64,000 nt of DNA. Origin: Fibrisoma limi BUZ 3. GTDB taxonomy: Bacteria; Bacteroidota; Bacteroidia; Cytophagales; Spirosomataceae. Both the position numbers and the translations under genes were made by a program. The stretch lies in NCBI RefSeq assembly GCF_000296815.2, contig NZ_CAIT01000006.1:316777-380776 (forward strand). Direction: 5' to 3'. Below are positions 16,695-26,316 of the stretch, in pieces. A model generated the notes under the pieces. That model saw only the letters and a program-made list of their open reading frames with translations. It searched no databases and was not told the DNA's origin. Each line of letters begins with the position of its first letter. Position 1 is the first letter of the stretch.

Positions 16695-17948
16695 TTAAGC
16701 GGCTTCGGTCAGATAAAGTTCCTGCGTAGCCAGCGTCGTGACGGCTGGTCGAGCCAGGTTTTGTAGTGCCTGTCGCCCGGTATTCCACCGGCGGATTACG
16801 TTCATCTCCCGAACGGCAACGGCGTCTCTGGGCTGATTGGCTTCGGCGTAATATTCCGGCATCCGGGCTGTCATCTGGCTTACAATCTCCCCAATCGTAC
16901 CTGCCAGAATCAGGTTGGGGTAGTAGCGGGCTACCTGAATCAGTGCCCGGCCGATAGACGCCGTGTAAAACGCACAGTCGATGTCCTGATGCCGAACCGG
17001 CACGCCGTCGTGCAGGCGCTGTAGCTTCACTCCGCCGTCTTCCAGTTGATCCGACACGGGAGTGCTTCCCTCGGGTTGTGGAAACACCGTATCCACTTTA
17101 CGTTTGAAACTGTGCCACCAGGGCGGTGTGCCCGATGGGTTCAGTGTGTCGCAGAAGATAATGCGTTGCGGCCGGTCGGGGTGCACAGGATTCATCACAA
17201 GCAGGGCCGCGCCCAGATGCCGGTCGTCGGCGGCATGGCGACGCTGAATCACGAAGCAGTGGGGCTGCTGCTCGCCGGTTTCGTGCAGGTGCTCAGCAAT
17301 GGCTTTTACCATCCGCAGCGAATCCTCCATGTATCCCTCCGTAATGACGTGAATGGGCAACTGGGCGGGTAGCCGGGCTTCCTCCTGCAACTCATTGGCA
17401 ATCAGCGTCAGGGCGGTGTTGTCGGACCGGCGGGTGCCAAAGTACATACCAATGTCTTCCCGAACCTGACCTTCGGGCATATCGGTCAGCGCGATAGTGT
17501 CGCCGTGATCCCCCTGGCGGCTTTTGGAACTGTATCGGAACGGAATTTCCAGGTGCTCGCGGTGCGCGGCCAGGTTGTAAATACGGCGCTCAAACTTAGA
17601 AAACAGCGGTTCGTAGGCGTCGTACTGAAAATACACTTCCTCTACGGGGCGGAGCAGATGCCGGGCAATGGCTTCCCGTTCGAGTAGCTGCTCGAAAGCA
17701 TCGCTGGTATGAATAAAAAAAGTTCGCAGGGCCCCTTGTTCAACAAATTCGTCGACATCACTGCCGGTTACATGGGGTTTTTCGGAAACGGTGCCGTGCT
17801 CAATCCAGTCTCTCAGGAACTGTCTGACGGCCTCGTCGAAGGCGCAGTTGGCCTCTTCGGCTTGTTCTTTTGGGTAGCTTGTCAGGCTTAGGGGTTGATT
17901 CTCAATCGGACACACTCCGTCAGAGACGGTCCGAAACTCTTTGTGCAT
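16695..17948 (-). CDS. Unknown 417-residue protein with a possible CE-clan (ULP/YopJ-like) cysteine protease core
   Basis: I do not recognise an established family by name. Residues 230-330 resemble the order of clan CE active sites: a His in RRHAADDRHLGAALLV (His244), an acidic residue after a strand in IIFCDTLNPSG (Asp267), then Gln321 and Cys325 in VRHQDIDCAFYTA, with a hydrophobic helix after the Cys. That is the His-Asp-Gln-Cys order of ULP1-type proteases and close to YopJ-type effectors. The spacings (23, 54 and 4 residues) are plausible for the clan. The N-terminal 200 residues are charged and unassigned. It lacks a signal peptide and stands alone. The assignment is motif-based inference. 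Confidence 0.45.
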   Translation of the reverse strand: MHKEFRTVSDGVCPIENQPLSLTSYPKEQAEEANCAFDEAVRQFLRDWIEHGTVSEKPHVTGSDVDEFVEQGALRTFFIHTSDAFEQLLEREAIARHLLRPVEEVYFQYDAYEPLFSKFERRIYNLAAHREHLEIPFRYSSKSRQGDHGDTIALTDMPEGQVREDIGMYFGTRRSDNTALTLIANELQEEARLPAQLPIHVITEGYMEDSLRMVKAIAEHLHETGEQQPHCFVIQRRHAADDRHLGAALLVMNPVHPDRPQRIIFCDTLNPSGTPPWWHSFKRKVDTVFPQPEGSTPVSDQLEDGGVKLQRLHDGVPVRHQDIDCAFYTASIGRALIQVARYYPNLILAGTIGEIVSQMTARMPEYYAEANQPRDAVAVREMNVIRRWNTGRQALQNLARPAVTTLATQELYLTEAA

Positions 17949-18249
17949 AGGGCGGGGTACGGTTCTGAAGTGAAGTTGTGCAAATTACAGATTTTGCGGC
18001 ATTTTTTTATACGTATCACCTATATAAGCGAACATATAATTCGGCTTAATTAGTTGCGATTGGATGGGGCGTTTTTAAAGAAAAATTGTGCTTGAATCGG
18101 TGTTCCGGCAACCCCTGCTGATCTGCCTTTTCCCAAGTTTTTGCCCTCACTTCTAAACCATTCGGTCTTTAATCGCATTGATTTAATAGAGCCAATGGAG
18201 TAATTCAATGGAACTGCTATGAATGGCTCCGTTCTAGACCAACTACGCT
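17949..18249. other. Divergent promoter region between the CE-clan-like gene and otsAB
   Basis: About 300 AT-rich bases. They must hold promoters for both divergent genes, but no box matches the TAnnTTTG consensus well enough to call. No small gene or repeat is seen. Confidence 0.4.
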
Positions 18250-20457
18250 ATGAAACATAATCGACTTGTCATCATCTCCTATCGGTTGCCGTTCTCGATC
18301 AAAACCCAGAACCGGGTTACGACAATCAAACCGTCGGCCGGTGGACTCGTTACGGCTGTTAAATCGCTGGATCTGAGTGCATCGGCGGAAAAGCCAATCT
18401 GGATTGGCTGCGCTGATTTTACGCAGCGAACGTGGGAAAAATACCGACAGGAAGTTGGCGATGAGTTCGAATATGTTCCCGTTTTTCTCGACAAAGCTAC
18501 CAACAAAGGGTTCTACAACGGATTTGCCAATTCGGTGCTGTGGCCGTTGTTTCACTACTTTCCATCTTTTGTCGATTACCATGATGAGTACCTGACGGCC
18601 TATCAGGCGGCCAATCAGGCAGTTTGCCAGAAAGTACTGGAGCTGTTGAAGCCCGGCGATCTGGTCTGGGTGCACGACTATCATTTTCTGGCCCTGCCCC
18701 AGTTGATTCGCGAGAGTGCGCCAACGGCTACCATCGGGTTCTTTCTGCACATCCCGTTTCCGTCCAATGAGTTGCTGAAGCTCTTGCCCAAGCGTTGCCG
18801 GAACTACCTCCTGACGGGGCTGCTGGGCGCAGATCTGATCGGGTTTCATACCAACGACTATATGATTCATTTTCTACAGTCGGTTCAGTTGACGCTTGGT
18901 TTACCCCACACGCTCGCCCGAATTCAGCATCAGGACCGCAACGTGCAGTGCCAGGCTTTTCCGATTGGTATCAATTATTCGCTCTTCTACGATGCCTACG
19001 ATAAGCCGGAGGTGGTGCGGGAGCGGGAAGAGTTGAAAAAGTCGTATCCGGGCAAAATCATCTTTTCCGTCGACCGGCTCGATTATACCAAAGGGGTCAT
19101 GCAGCGCCTGGACGCTCTGGAGGTCTTTTTGCAGGCCCACCCGGAGTGGAAAGAAAACCTGGTGTTTATTCTCGTCGTGGTGCCGTCGCGGGACGAAATT
19201 CAGACATATTGGGAACGGAAACAAATGATTGAGCAGGCCGTGGGACGTATCAACGGAAAGTTTGCTACGCTGACCTGGGTGCCGATTGTCTACCGATACG
19301 GATCCCTGGCGTTTCCGCAGTTGCTGGCCCTGTACACGGCCTGCGACGTAGCTATGATCACGCCACTCCGCGACGGCATGAATCTGGTAGCCAAAGAGTT
19401 TATTGCCTCCCGCCAGGATCAGCGCGGGGTTCTGCTGCTGAGCGAGCTGACCGGAGCCGCCAACGAACTGGGGGAAGCCCTGCAGGTTAACCCACTCGAT
19501 GAATACGAAGTGGCCGACCAACTAGACCGGGCGCTGACCATGCCGTCTGAAGAGCAGCGACGCCGGATTTCGGTGATGCAGAAGCGAATCTCCGATTACG
19601 ACGTGAAGCAATGGGCCGGCGATTTCTTCGATGCATTGCTGGTTAGTCAGCGGGGAAAAGAAATCAGTCACGTTCGTATGTTGAAAGGACCAAGTAAGCA
19701 GAAACTGATGACGGCTTTCGATCGCGCGCAGAACCGGTTGCTGCTCATCGACTACGACGGAACGCTTGTTGAATTTACGGACGTACCCGATCAGGCGGCT
19801 CCGTCCGTTGAGGTAATCAATCTGCTTAAGGAACTGGCCAACGACCCACGTAATAAGGTGATCATCATCAGCGGGCGGGCGCACCAGACCCTCGACCGCT
19901 GGCTGGATGGGTTGCCCGTCGATATTGTGGCTGAGCATGGTACGTTTATCCGGCAGGAGGGAAGCTGGCGTAGTTCCGTGTTGGGCGACAGCGACTGGAA
20001 AGAGACTGTGCGCCCCATGATGAATGATTTTGTGAGCCGATGCGCCGGTTCGTTTATTGAGGAGAAAACCCATTCGCTGGCCTGGCATTACCGCAACGTA
20101 GGGGAGGAACTCGGCTTTCTGCGGTCCCGCGAGATGGTCACTACACTTGAAGCGCTCCTGCCGCACCAACTACGGGTAATCGACGGCAATCGGGTGGTAG
20201 AGGTGAAAAATGCTGACACCGACAAAGGCCGGATGGCGAAGCAACTGGCCTTGGGTAACCCTTATGAGTTTGTGCTGGCCATCGGCGACGACCGTACCGA
20301 CGAGGATATGTTCCTGGCCCTGGCTGGTCCGAATCAGTATACCATCAAAGTAGGGCGGGGCGCAACGGATGCCCACTACCGGCTCGACTCGGTGCCGCAG
20401 GTGTTGTCCTTGTTACGCGAGTTCTCGGACCGGCAATCCGTGGCTGCTGTTGAGTAA
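18250..20457 (+). CDS. otsAB: Bifunctional trehalose-6-phosphate synthase/phosphatase
   Basis: A 735-residue fusion. Residues 1 to about 470 are a GT20 trehalose-6-phosphate synthase that joins UDP-glucose and glucose-6-phosphate; [35 protein letters not shown] and [12 protein letters not shown] are its signature segments. From about 490 a HAD-type trehalose phosphatase follows, with [13 protein letters not shown] as nucleophile motif, IISGRAH as motif II and [12 protein letters not shown] as motif IV. The product is trehalose from sugar phosphates. The gene is monocistronic and independent of the maltodextrin route at 52.9-59.1 kb. Confidence 0.95.
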   Translation: MKHNRLVIISYRLPFSIKTQNRVTTIKPSAGGLVTAVKSLDLSASAEKPIWIGCADFTQRTWEKYRQEVGDEFEYVPVFLDKATNKGFYNGFANSVLWPLFHYFPSFVDYHDEYLTAYQAANQAVCQKVLELLKPGDLVWVHDYHFLALPQLIRESAPTATIGFFLHIPFPSNELLKLLPKRCRNYLLTGLLGADLIGFHTNDYMIHFLQSVQLTLGLPHTLARIQHQDRNVQCQAFPIGINYSLFYDAYDKPEVVREREELKKSYPGKIIFSVDRLDYTKGVMQRLDALEVFLQAHPEWKENLVFILVVVPSRDEIQTYWERKQMIEQAVGRINGKFATLTWVPIVYRYGSLAFPQLLALYTACDVAMITPLRDGMNLVAKEFIASRQDQRGVLLLSELTGAANELGEALQVNPLDEYEVADQLDRALTMPSEEQRRRISVMQKRISDYDVKQWAGDFFDALLVSQRGKEISHVRMLKGPSKQKLMTAFDRAQNRLLLIDYDGTLVEFTDVPDQAAPSVEVINLLKELANDPRNKVIIISGRAHQTLDRWLDGLPVDIVAEHGTFIRQEGSWRSSVLGDSDWKETVRPMMNDFVSRCAGSFIEEKTHSLAWHYRNVGEELGFLRSREMVTTLEALLPHQLRVIDGNRVVEVKNADTDKGRMAKQLALGNPYEFVLAIGDDRTDEDMFLALAGPNQYTIKVGRGATDAHYRLDSVPQVLSLLREFSDRQSVAAVE

Positions 20458-20490
20458 CATTCGTTTAAAATAACTTCTATGTATCGTCCT

Positions 20491-20546
20491 CACCCCCTGA
20501 AGAGAACTGATAGAGCCGGATGGTTCAGCCCCTTTCAGGGGGGGTG
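20491..20546. repeat. Degenerate inverted repeat related to the 2179 element
   Basis: Arms at about 20491-20510 and 20525-20546 pair imperfectly and contain the core CCCCTGAA...TTCAGGGG, the same core as the 32-bp arms at 2179-2262. It follows the otsAB stop. Confidence 0.55.
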
Positions 20547-20572
20547 GGGGAGTAAACAAATAGGTTTAAACA

Positions 20573-20606
20573 CATTGGGGCAGCCTGTCGACAGGCTGCC
20601 CCAATG
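20573..20606. repeat. 34-bp perfect palindrome
   Basis: Bases 20573-20589 are the exact reverse complement of 20590-20606 with no loop (centre GTCGAC). It sits between the convergent otsAB and GNAT-nitrilase genes, 26 bases from the latter's stop, and probably terminates transcription from one or both sides. Confidence 0.8.
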
Positions 20607-20631
20607 CATAAAAATCAGGTGTTGATTGCGA

Positions 20632-22224
20632 TTAATTGGCCACCACAATTACCGGGGGGACCATTTCGGGGTCATCCTCACGCGGTGATTTTTTCTTCAG
20701 CGCCTTACGGGCCGGTTTCTTCACCGCTACGTCGTAGAGATCGGTCCGGCGGTCCTTAACGACCTGAACGGAACCGTACTCGTGCAGTTCTTTCAGCAAG
20801 GACAGATCCACGTCGGCGATGATCATCAGCTCCGTGTTAGGAGTCGCTTCGGCCTTCACGGCGTTGGTCGGGAACTGGAAGTCCGACGGGGTAAATACCG
20901 CCGACTGCGCGTAGTTGATGTCCATGTTCTGAACCCGCGGCAGGTTACCCACGCAGCCCGAAATAGCCACGTAGCATTCGTTCTCGATGGCCCGGGCCTG
21001 GGCGCAGTGCCGAACGCGGGTGTAGCCGTTCTGCGTATCGGTCAGGAACGGCACAAACAGAATCTGCATACCCTGCGAGCCCAGAATCCGGCTTAACTCG
21101 GGGAATTCGACGTCGTAGCAGATCACGATGCCGATCTTTCCGCAGTCGGTATCGAACACGCGAATCTCGTTGCCGCCGACCATACCGTAGTGCCGCACTT
21201 CGTTGGGCGTGATGTGAATCTTACGGTATTCCTCCCAGCTACCGTCGCGCCGGCAGAGGTAGGCTACGTTGTACAGTTTGCCGTCTTCGACCAGCGGCAT
21301 GCTGCCTCCCACAATATTCACGTTGTAGGAAATGGCAAACTCGCTCAGCTTCTGCCGAACCAGCTCCGTATAATCGGCCAGCTTTCGGATAGCCACCGGT
21401 TCAGGCAGGCCGTTGAAGTCGGCCATCAGGGGCGTATTGAAAAACTCCGGCAAGAGCAGAAAGTCGGCCCGGTAGTCACTCACGGCGTTCACGAAGAATT
21501 CAACCTGGTCGAAAAACGCCTGTAGATTCCGGAACGGACGCATCTGCCACTGCACCACACCGAGCCGGATGATGGAATCGGTATGGGGTTTCTTATGTTT
21601 CTCGTCGACGTAGTAGATGTTGTTCCACTCCAGCAGCGTTGCGTATTCCTTCGATTCGCTGTCGCCGGGCAGGTAGCCACGCAGGACCTTCTTCACGTGG
21701 AAGTCGTTCGACAACTGGAAGGTCAGAGTCGGATCGTAAATTTCTTTCTGCTTCACCTTCGCGATGTACTCGCGGGGCGATAGCTCGTCGGCGAACTTGT
21801 TATAGTTCGGAATACGGCCACCGGCCAGAATGCCCTTCAGATTCAATTGTTCGGACAATTCCTTACGAGCGTCGTAGAGTCGACGGCCCAGGCGCAGATC
21901 GCGGAAGTCGGGGTGAACAAACACCTCGATGCCGTAGAGATAGTCGCCATCTTCGTCGTGCGTTTTGAACGTGTAGTTGCCGGTGATCTCAGCGTAGGTA
22001 TGGTTATCGCCGAAGTTGTCGTACTTGATGAGAATGGCCAGCGCGCAGGCAACGACCTTACCGTCTACCTCGACGCAGAACTGCCCCTCTGGAAACAGGG
22101 AAAGCAGTTTGTTGATCTTGCTTTTCTCCCAATAATCACCACCGATGCCACTGTAGACCTCGATCATGGCTTCTTTCAGATCGGGGTAGTCTTCTTTCTT
22201 TAAGTTTCTGGTTTGAATGTGCAT
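20632..22224 (-). CDS. GNAT acetyltransferase-carbon/nitrogen hydrolase fusion
   Basis: The start at 22224 (MHIQTRNLKKEDYPDL) opens the GNAT domain directly; a longer frame to 22275 adds a basic tail with no domain. Residues 1 to about 200 are a GNAT N-acetyltransferase with the acetyl-CoA loop LRLGRRLYDARKEL. Residues about 215-500 are a nitrilase-superfamily amidase with the Glu-Lys-Cys triad in LLLPEFFN, EEYRKIHITP and IVICYDVEFPEL. The C-terminal tail is lysine-rich. Fused GNAT/amidase proteins are known in Bacteroidota, but their substrate is not established. Confidence 0.88.
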   Translation of the reverse strand: MHIQTRNLKKEDYPDLKEAMIEVYSGIGGDYWEKSKINKLLSLFPEGQFCVEVDGKVVACALAILIKYDNFGDNHTYAEITGNYTFKTHDEDGDYLYGIEVFVHPDFRDLRLGRRLYDARKELSEQLNLKGILAGGRIPNYNKFADELSPREYIAKVKQKEIYDPTLTFQLSNDFHVKKVLRGYLPGDSESKEYATLLEWNNIYYVDEKHKKPHTDSIIRLGVVQWQMRPFRNLQAFFDQVEFFVNAVSDYRADFLLLPEFFNTPLMADFNGLPEPVAIRKLADYTELVRQKLSEFAISYNVNIVGGSMPLVEDGKLYNVAYLCRRDGSWEEYRKIHITPNEVRHYGMVGGNEIRVFDTDCGKIGIVICYDVEFPELSRILGSQGMQILFVPFLTDTQNGYTRVRHCAQARAIENECYVAISGCVGNLPRVQNMDINYAQSAVFTPSDFQFPTNAVKAEATPNTELMIIADVDLSLLKELHEYGSVQVVKDRRTDLYDVAVKKPARKALKKKSPREDDPEMVPPVIVVAN

Positions 22225-22472
22225 ATACGAACGCCTTGCATACAAATAACCCGTCTGGCCGCAAATCCGTTTCAATTTTCTGCGCGCGGGCGGTCTTTAA
22301 CGGCTATTTAGCCGTCGTGAACGACCTGCAACATACGGATCAATTTCGACGGTTCACTCCCTCCGTTCAGCAATTCACTCCACTCGCCGACACAAGCTGA
22401 AACGGAGGCTGGTTAATGGGGTGGTAATCAACCCACATTTAACCACAACAAACCAACAAACAACCGTTTACT

Positions 22473-23471
22473 ATGAAGAAGTTAGCGAAAGTTTCGCTCG
22501 TAGCCTGGGCTTCACTGGTACTACCCGCCCTTACGTTCATGAGTTGCCAGGATCAACTCGCCGAAGGTCCTCAACCCGCCAGCCGCAAAGGGGCCCGTAC
22601 CGGTGTTGAAACGGGGCTGTCGGCCACTCAGATCGTTGTGAACAGTGCTGACCATACCCTGCTCGAAGCGGCTGTTGTGCGGGCGGGTCTGGCCAACGCC
22701 CTCAGCACCGGTACGCTGACATTGTTTGCCCCAACGGATGCTGCCTTCCAGCGGGCCGGGTTTGCCGATGTCAACGCCATCAACAACGCTGATATCAACG
22801 TACTCACCAAAATTCTGCTGTACCACGTAATCAGCGGCTGGAGCTTCGAGGCAGAACTGTTCCCGATGCGCCAGACGGGCTTCACGACCCTGCAGGGCGG
22901 TCAATTCCTCGTTACCCGCAACACCGCAGGCGTATCGGTGAATGGGATTCGCGTAACGCAGGGTAACCTGTTTGCGACCAACGGGGTGGTGCACGTGATC
23001 GACCGCGTGCTGATGCCGCCCATGGGCAACGTCGTTGAAACAGCCATCGGTAATCCGAACCTGTCGTATCTGGTAGCGGCCGTGATACGTGCCAGCCAGG
23101 GACCGGTCAACGTACTGCAGGTGCTGGGTACGACCCCGAACCTGACGGTGTTTGCCCCGACGAACCAAGCGTTTATCAACGCCGGTTTCCCGACAATCCA
23201 GTCAATCCAGGCAGCCGACCCGGCCGTGCTGACCAAAATCCTGACCTATCACGTCGTAGCCGTGCCGCAGTTCAGCCAGTTCTTTTCGGCTAACCTCACC
23301 AGCGGCAACGTACCCACCATTCAGGGCGGTAACGTAGCCGTTACGGTTGGCGGCAGTGGCGTGACTGTGAAAGGATTCAGCAACGCGTCGGCGTCGAACG
23401 TGGTCATCCCTGACGTGAATACGATCAACGGGGTCGTACACGTGATCGACCAGGTATTGCTGCCACAATAA
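22473..23471 (+). CDS. Lipoprotein with two fasciclin (FAS1) domains
   Basis: A 332-residue lipoprotein: the signal peptide ends ALTFMSC with a lipid-accepting Cys at 25. Two FAS1 domains follow, about 48-185 and 190-331. Both show the H1 and H2 family motifs, for example TLFAPTDAAFQRAGF with ILLYHVISG, and TVFAPTNQAFINAGF with ILTYHVVA, and both end in GVVHVIDxVLLP-like segments. Such proteins act in adhesion at the cell surface. The leader is A- and C-rich without a Shine-Dalgarno site. It is monocistronic with a terminator about 70 bases after the stop. Confidence 0.92.
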   Translation: MKKLAKVSLVAWASLVLPALTFMSCQDQLAEGPQPASRKGARTGVETGLSATQIVVNSADHTLLEAAVVRAGLANALSTGTLTLFAPTDAAFQRAGFADVNAINNADINVLTKILLYHVISGWSFEAELFPMRQTGFTTLQGGQFLVTRNTAGVSVNGIRVTQGNLFATNGVVHVIDRVLMPPMGNVVETAIGNPNLSYLVAAVIRASQGPVNVLQVLGTTPNLTVFAPTNQAFINAGFPTIQSIQAADPAVLTKILTYHVVAVPQFSQFFSANLTSGNVPTIQGGNVAVTVGGSGVTVKGFSNASASNVVIPDVNTINGVVHVIDQVLLPQ

Positions 23472-23539
23472 TCATTAGCCGTACTCACCGTTTTTTGTAC
23501 TGTTTTCCCACTATTCACTGATCAGGTTGCCAGGCGGAT

Positions 23540-23569
23540 GCAACCCGACACCTTCGGGAGTCGGGTTGC
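23540..23569 (+). terminator. Rho-independent terminator after the fasciclin gene
   Basis: GCAACCCGAC (23540-23549) pairs with 23560-23569 around a loop containing TTCGG, and is followed by TTTGTTT. Confidence 0.75.
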
Positions 23570-23642
23570 TTTGTTTGGGACAATCTTCGTTTGACCACTA
23601 ATCGTATATTTACCAGCTACCAGCCTTAAGAAAAGTCAGACC

Positions 23643-24674
23643 ATGTTTGCGCACCGGTATCGTTATGGGTTTATGCTCCTGCTGGGGGTGTATTCGTACC
23701 TGAATACACTGTACGTAGAAGCACTGACGAATTACCGCATCGACGCGCCCGAATGGGTTGTTGCCGCCAGTATTACCGCCATCGTCGTACTGGTATGGGA
23801 ATCGAACCGCCTGCTCGAGGCCGCCGTGCCAACCCTCCGACGCCGGTTGCCGGTGTCGGTTCATCCGCTCATTGTTCAGTTTCTGGGGAGCTTGCCGCTG
23901 GTGCTGCTGACCGTAACGGCCCTAATCTGGTCGGTGGCTACCTTCTATCTGGCATTTACGCCGGATGGCCTGCGGCTTCCGTTAAAGTTAAGCCTGGTGT
24001 TCGGCTTTCGGGTTAACCTATTCCTGCAAACCGTCAATGCTGTCTATTTTCTGTTGAGACAATTCCGACAGGCGCAGCTCGAAGCCGCCGAACTGAAAAA
24101 AGTCAGCGTGCAGGCGCAGCTTCAACTTCTGAAAGCCCAGATCAATCCGCACTTTCTATTCAATAACTTCAACGTACTGAGTTCGCTGGTCGATAAAGAC
24201 CCGAAGATTGCGCAGGAGTTTATTCAGCAACTGGCCAGCGTGTACCGCTACGTGCTGGATCAGAACAACAAGGAACTGGTGACGCTCGGCGAAGAAATGC
24301 AGTTTCTGCGGTCGTACGGCTACCTGCTGAACAAACGGTTCAATGGCGGGCTCCGCATCAACTTCGACGTACCGGATTCATACCTGCATTATTATATCGT
24401 ACCGGTAGCGCTTCAGATGGTGTTCGAGAATGCCATCAAACACAACGTGAATTCGCACAGTCGGCCCCTGCATATCCGCGTGACGGTCGACGACTCACCC
24501 AGTATTATCGTGGTCAATAATATTCAGCCAAAAGCTGATGTAGAGCCTTCAACCCGAGTGGGTTTGGCAAACATTCGTCAACGGTATCAGTTTATTACGA
24601 AGCGTACGATCCATATTCTCCGTACGGAGGATACGTTTCGGGTCATCCTGCCATTACTACCGCTTCCTGACTGA
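23643..24674 (+). CDS. LytS/YehU-type membrane histidine kinase
   Basis: A 343-residue sensor. Four membrane helices fill residues 8-138, followed by a short coiled segment (AQLEAAELKKVSVQAQLQLL) and a His_kinase domain with AQINPHFLFNNFN, where His170 is the expected phospho-acceptor. The ATP-binding lobe has LQMVFENAIKHNV and a short G-box around RVGLANIRQRY. It has no extracellular sensor domain, so the membrane part presumably senses the signal. Its stop overlaps the start of the LytTR regulator by one base, so the two form a cognate pair. Confidence 0.92.
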   Translation: MFAHRYRYGFMLLLGVYSYLNTLYVEALTNYRIDAPEWVVAASITAIVVLVWESNRLLEAAVPTLRRRLPVSVHPLIVQFLGSLPLVLLTVTALIWSVATFYLAFTPDGLRLPLKLSLVFGFRVNLFLQTVNAVYFLLRQFRQAQLEAAELKKVSVQAQLQLLKAQINPHFLFNNFNVLSSLVDKDPKIAQEFIQQLASVYRYVLDQNNKELVTLGEEMQFLRSYGYLLNKRFNGGLRINFDVPDSYLHYYIVPVALQMVFENAIKHNVNSHSRPLHIRVTVDDSPSIIVVNNIQPKADVEPSTRVGLANIRQRYQFITKRTIHILRTEDTFRVILPLLPLPD

Positions 24675-25438
24675 TGAATGCTTTACTGATTGAAGACGAA
24701 GACCTGGCGGCCGAGCGGCTGGCCAGTATGCTTCGCGATCACGATCCGGACATTCAGATCGTGGGTACACTCGACTCAGTGACCGATGCTGTGGAGTGGT
24801 TCTCGGCGCACCCACGCCCCGACCTGATTTTTCTCGATATTCAACTTTCCGACGGCATCGGGTTCAGTATTTTTAAACGGGTTATGATCAACAGTCCGGT
24901 TATCTTCACAACCGCCTACGATCAGTATGCCATCCAGGCGTTTTCGGTCAACAGCATTGACTACCTGCTCAAGCCGATCAACCGCGATCAACTCGGCAGG
25001 GCGCTCGATAAATGGCGGTCCCGGCTGATTCCCATGCCGGCATACCCACTCGATCTGTTTCAGGAAATTGCGCGGAACCTGGCCCGGATGTCGCAATCGT
25101 ATAAATCACGGTTTCTGGTCCGGTACGGCGATCATATCCAGTTTAAAAACGTGAGCGATGTGGCCTACTTTTATGCCGATGGGAAAACGGTGTACCTCGT
25201 TACGCTCGACTCGAAACGATACATCATTGAATACACACTCGAAGAACTGGAAACGCAGCTCGACCCGGCCCGGTTTTTTCGGGTGAATCGAAAGGTTATT
25301 GCGCAGCTTCAATCCATCCGCGACATTCGGACGCACCTTGGTGGACGATTACGCCTGCAATTGCAGCCAGCCGCCGGCGAAGATGTCCTGGTCAGCCGCG
25401 AACGGGTGGCTGATTTTAAGTCCTGGCTGGAATATTGA
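24674..25438 (+). CDS. LytTR-family response regulator
   Basis: A 254-residue regulator. The receiver spans 1-120 with the acidic cluster Glu7-Asp8-Glu9, phospho-acceptor Asp55 in LIFLDIQLSD, and the lysine in SIDYLLKPIN. A LytTR DNA-binding domain spans about 145-254 (FKNVSDVAYFYADGKTVYL, then FFRVNRKVIAQLQSI). It pairs with the kinase overlapping its start. LytTR proteins bind direct repeats near promoters; the targets are not identifiable from the window. Confidence 0.93.
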   Translation: MNALLIEDEDLAAERLASMLRDHDPDIQIVGTLDSVTDAVEWFSAHPRPDLIFLDIQLSDGIGFSIFKRVMINSPVIFTTAYDQYAIQAFSVNSIDYLLKPINRDQLGRALDKWRSRLIPMPAYPLDLFQEIARNLARMSQSYKSRFLVRYGDHIQFKNVSDVAYFYADGKTVYLVTLDSKRYIIEYTLEELETQLDPARFFRVNRKVIAQLQSIRDIRTHLGGRLRLQLQPAAGEDVLVSRERVADFKSWLEY

Positions 25439-25440
25439 TG

Positions 25441-25530
25441 GTTTATAGTTTACGGTTTTCCGCGTTTCAGCATCGCCTGCAATGATGCGTCAGCCACCGT
25501 AAACAGCATACTGTAAACCGTAAACCGGAT
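25441..25530. repeat. Imperfect hairpin built from GTTTAYRGTTTACGG units
   Basis: GTTTACGG at 25448-25455 pairs with CCGTAAAC at 25498-25505, and a further imperfect pairing links 25441-25455 with 25511-25525. Units of this type are frequent in Bacteroidota spacers in my experience. It lies between the LytTR gene and an outer-membrane protein gene. Confidence 0.5.
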
Positions 25531-25569
25531 CACCGGTGAAACCGTAACTGTATTAACGACTGACTTCCA

Positions 25570-26316
25570 ATGCGTACATTTTTCTCTTTATTAACCCCAC
25601 TGCTATTGCTGACCGGACTACTGACCGGCTGGGAGACTCAGGCCCAGAAACCCCTCGATGACGTACTGTACCTCCGAAACGGCTGGATACTACGCGGTCG
25701 GTTGCTGTCAACCCCTAGCGATTCAGTTGTTTCGATTCAGACGTATGACCATAACCGTTTTGTGTTTCCCCGCGATCAGGTGCAGTCGCTAACCAGAGAA
25801 CCGGCCAAAAATCCGTCCTCGCTCCGGTACCGCGAACGGGGCTATGGGCTCTTTGCCGAACTGGGTGCTCTGGCGGCCCGCAACACTACCGCCGACGCCG
25901 TAACGACATCGGCTTTTACGTTCCACATTGTCAATGGCTACAAATTCAATCAATGGCTGTACGCAGGTCTTGGAACGGGCGTTGATCTATACGCTACGCA
26001 GACGTTCGTGCCGGTGTTTGGCAGTCTGCGGGGCGACTTTACCCGAACGGGCGGAGTCATTCCGTTCTATTTCGCCGACGGAGGCTACGGCTTCAACGCG
26101 ACCGTTAACAACAGCCAGAGCCTGCGCTACGCCGGTGGGGCTTACGCATCGGCCGGTGCTGGGTTAAAAATCCTGTTTCAAGGCAACTCCGGGTTTCTGG
26201 TGAGCGTGGGGTATTACCTGCAGCGGTCCACGATTACGCAGACCACCGCAGGAACCAGTACGCGTCAGGAAGTTGATTACAACCGGATTGCGATCCGGGC
26301 GGGTTTCTCACTGTAG
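25570..26316 (+). CDS. Predicted outer-membrane beta-barrel protein, function unknown
   Basis: A 248-residue protein with signal peptide ending ETQAQ (about residue 25). Residues 30-75 show a small all-beta motif common at the N-terminus of Bacteroidota envelope proteins: DVLYLRNGWILRGRL followed by RFVFPRDQVQSLTRE. The rest alternates polar and hydrophobic residues with many Gly and Tyr and ends in a strand AIRAGFSL, as in outer-membrane barrels. It may be co-transcribed with the LytS/LytTR pair upstream. Its stop overlaps that of the convergent threonine aldolase gene by 9 bases. Confidence 0.7.
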   Translation: MRTFFSLLTPLLLLTGLLTGWETQAQKPLDDVLYLRNGWILRGRLLSTPSDSVVSIQTYDHNRFVFPRDQVQSLTREPAKNPSSLRYRERGYGLFAELGALAARNTTADAVTTSAFTFHIVNGYKFNQWLYAGLGTGVDLYATQTFVPVFGSLRGDFTRTGGVIPFYFADGGYGFNATVNNSQSLRYAGGAYASAGAGLKILFQGNSGFLVSVGYYLQRSTITQTTAGTSTRQEVDYNRIAIRAGFSL

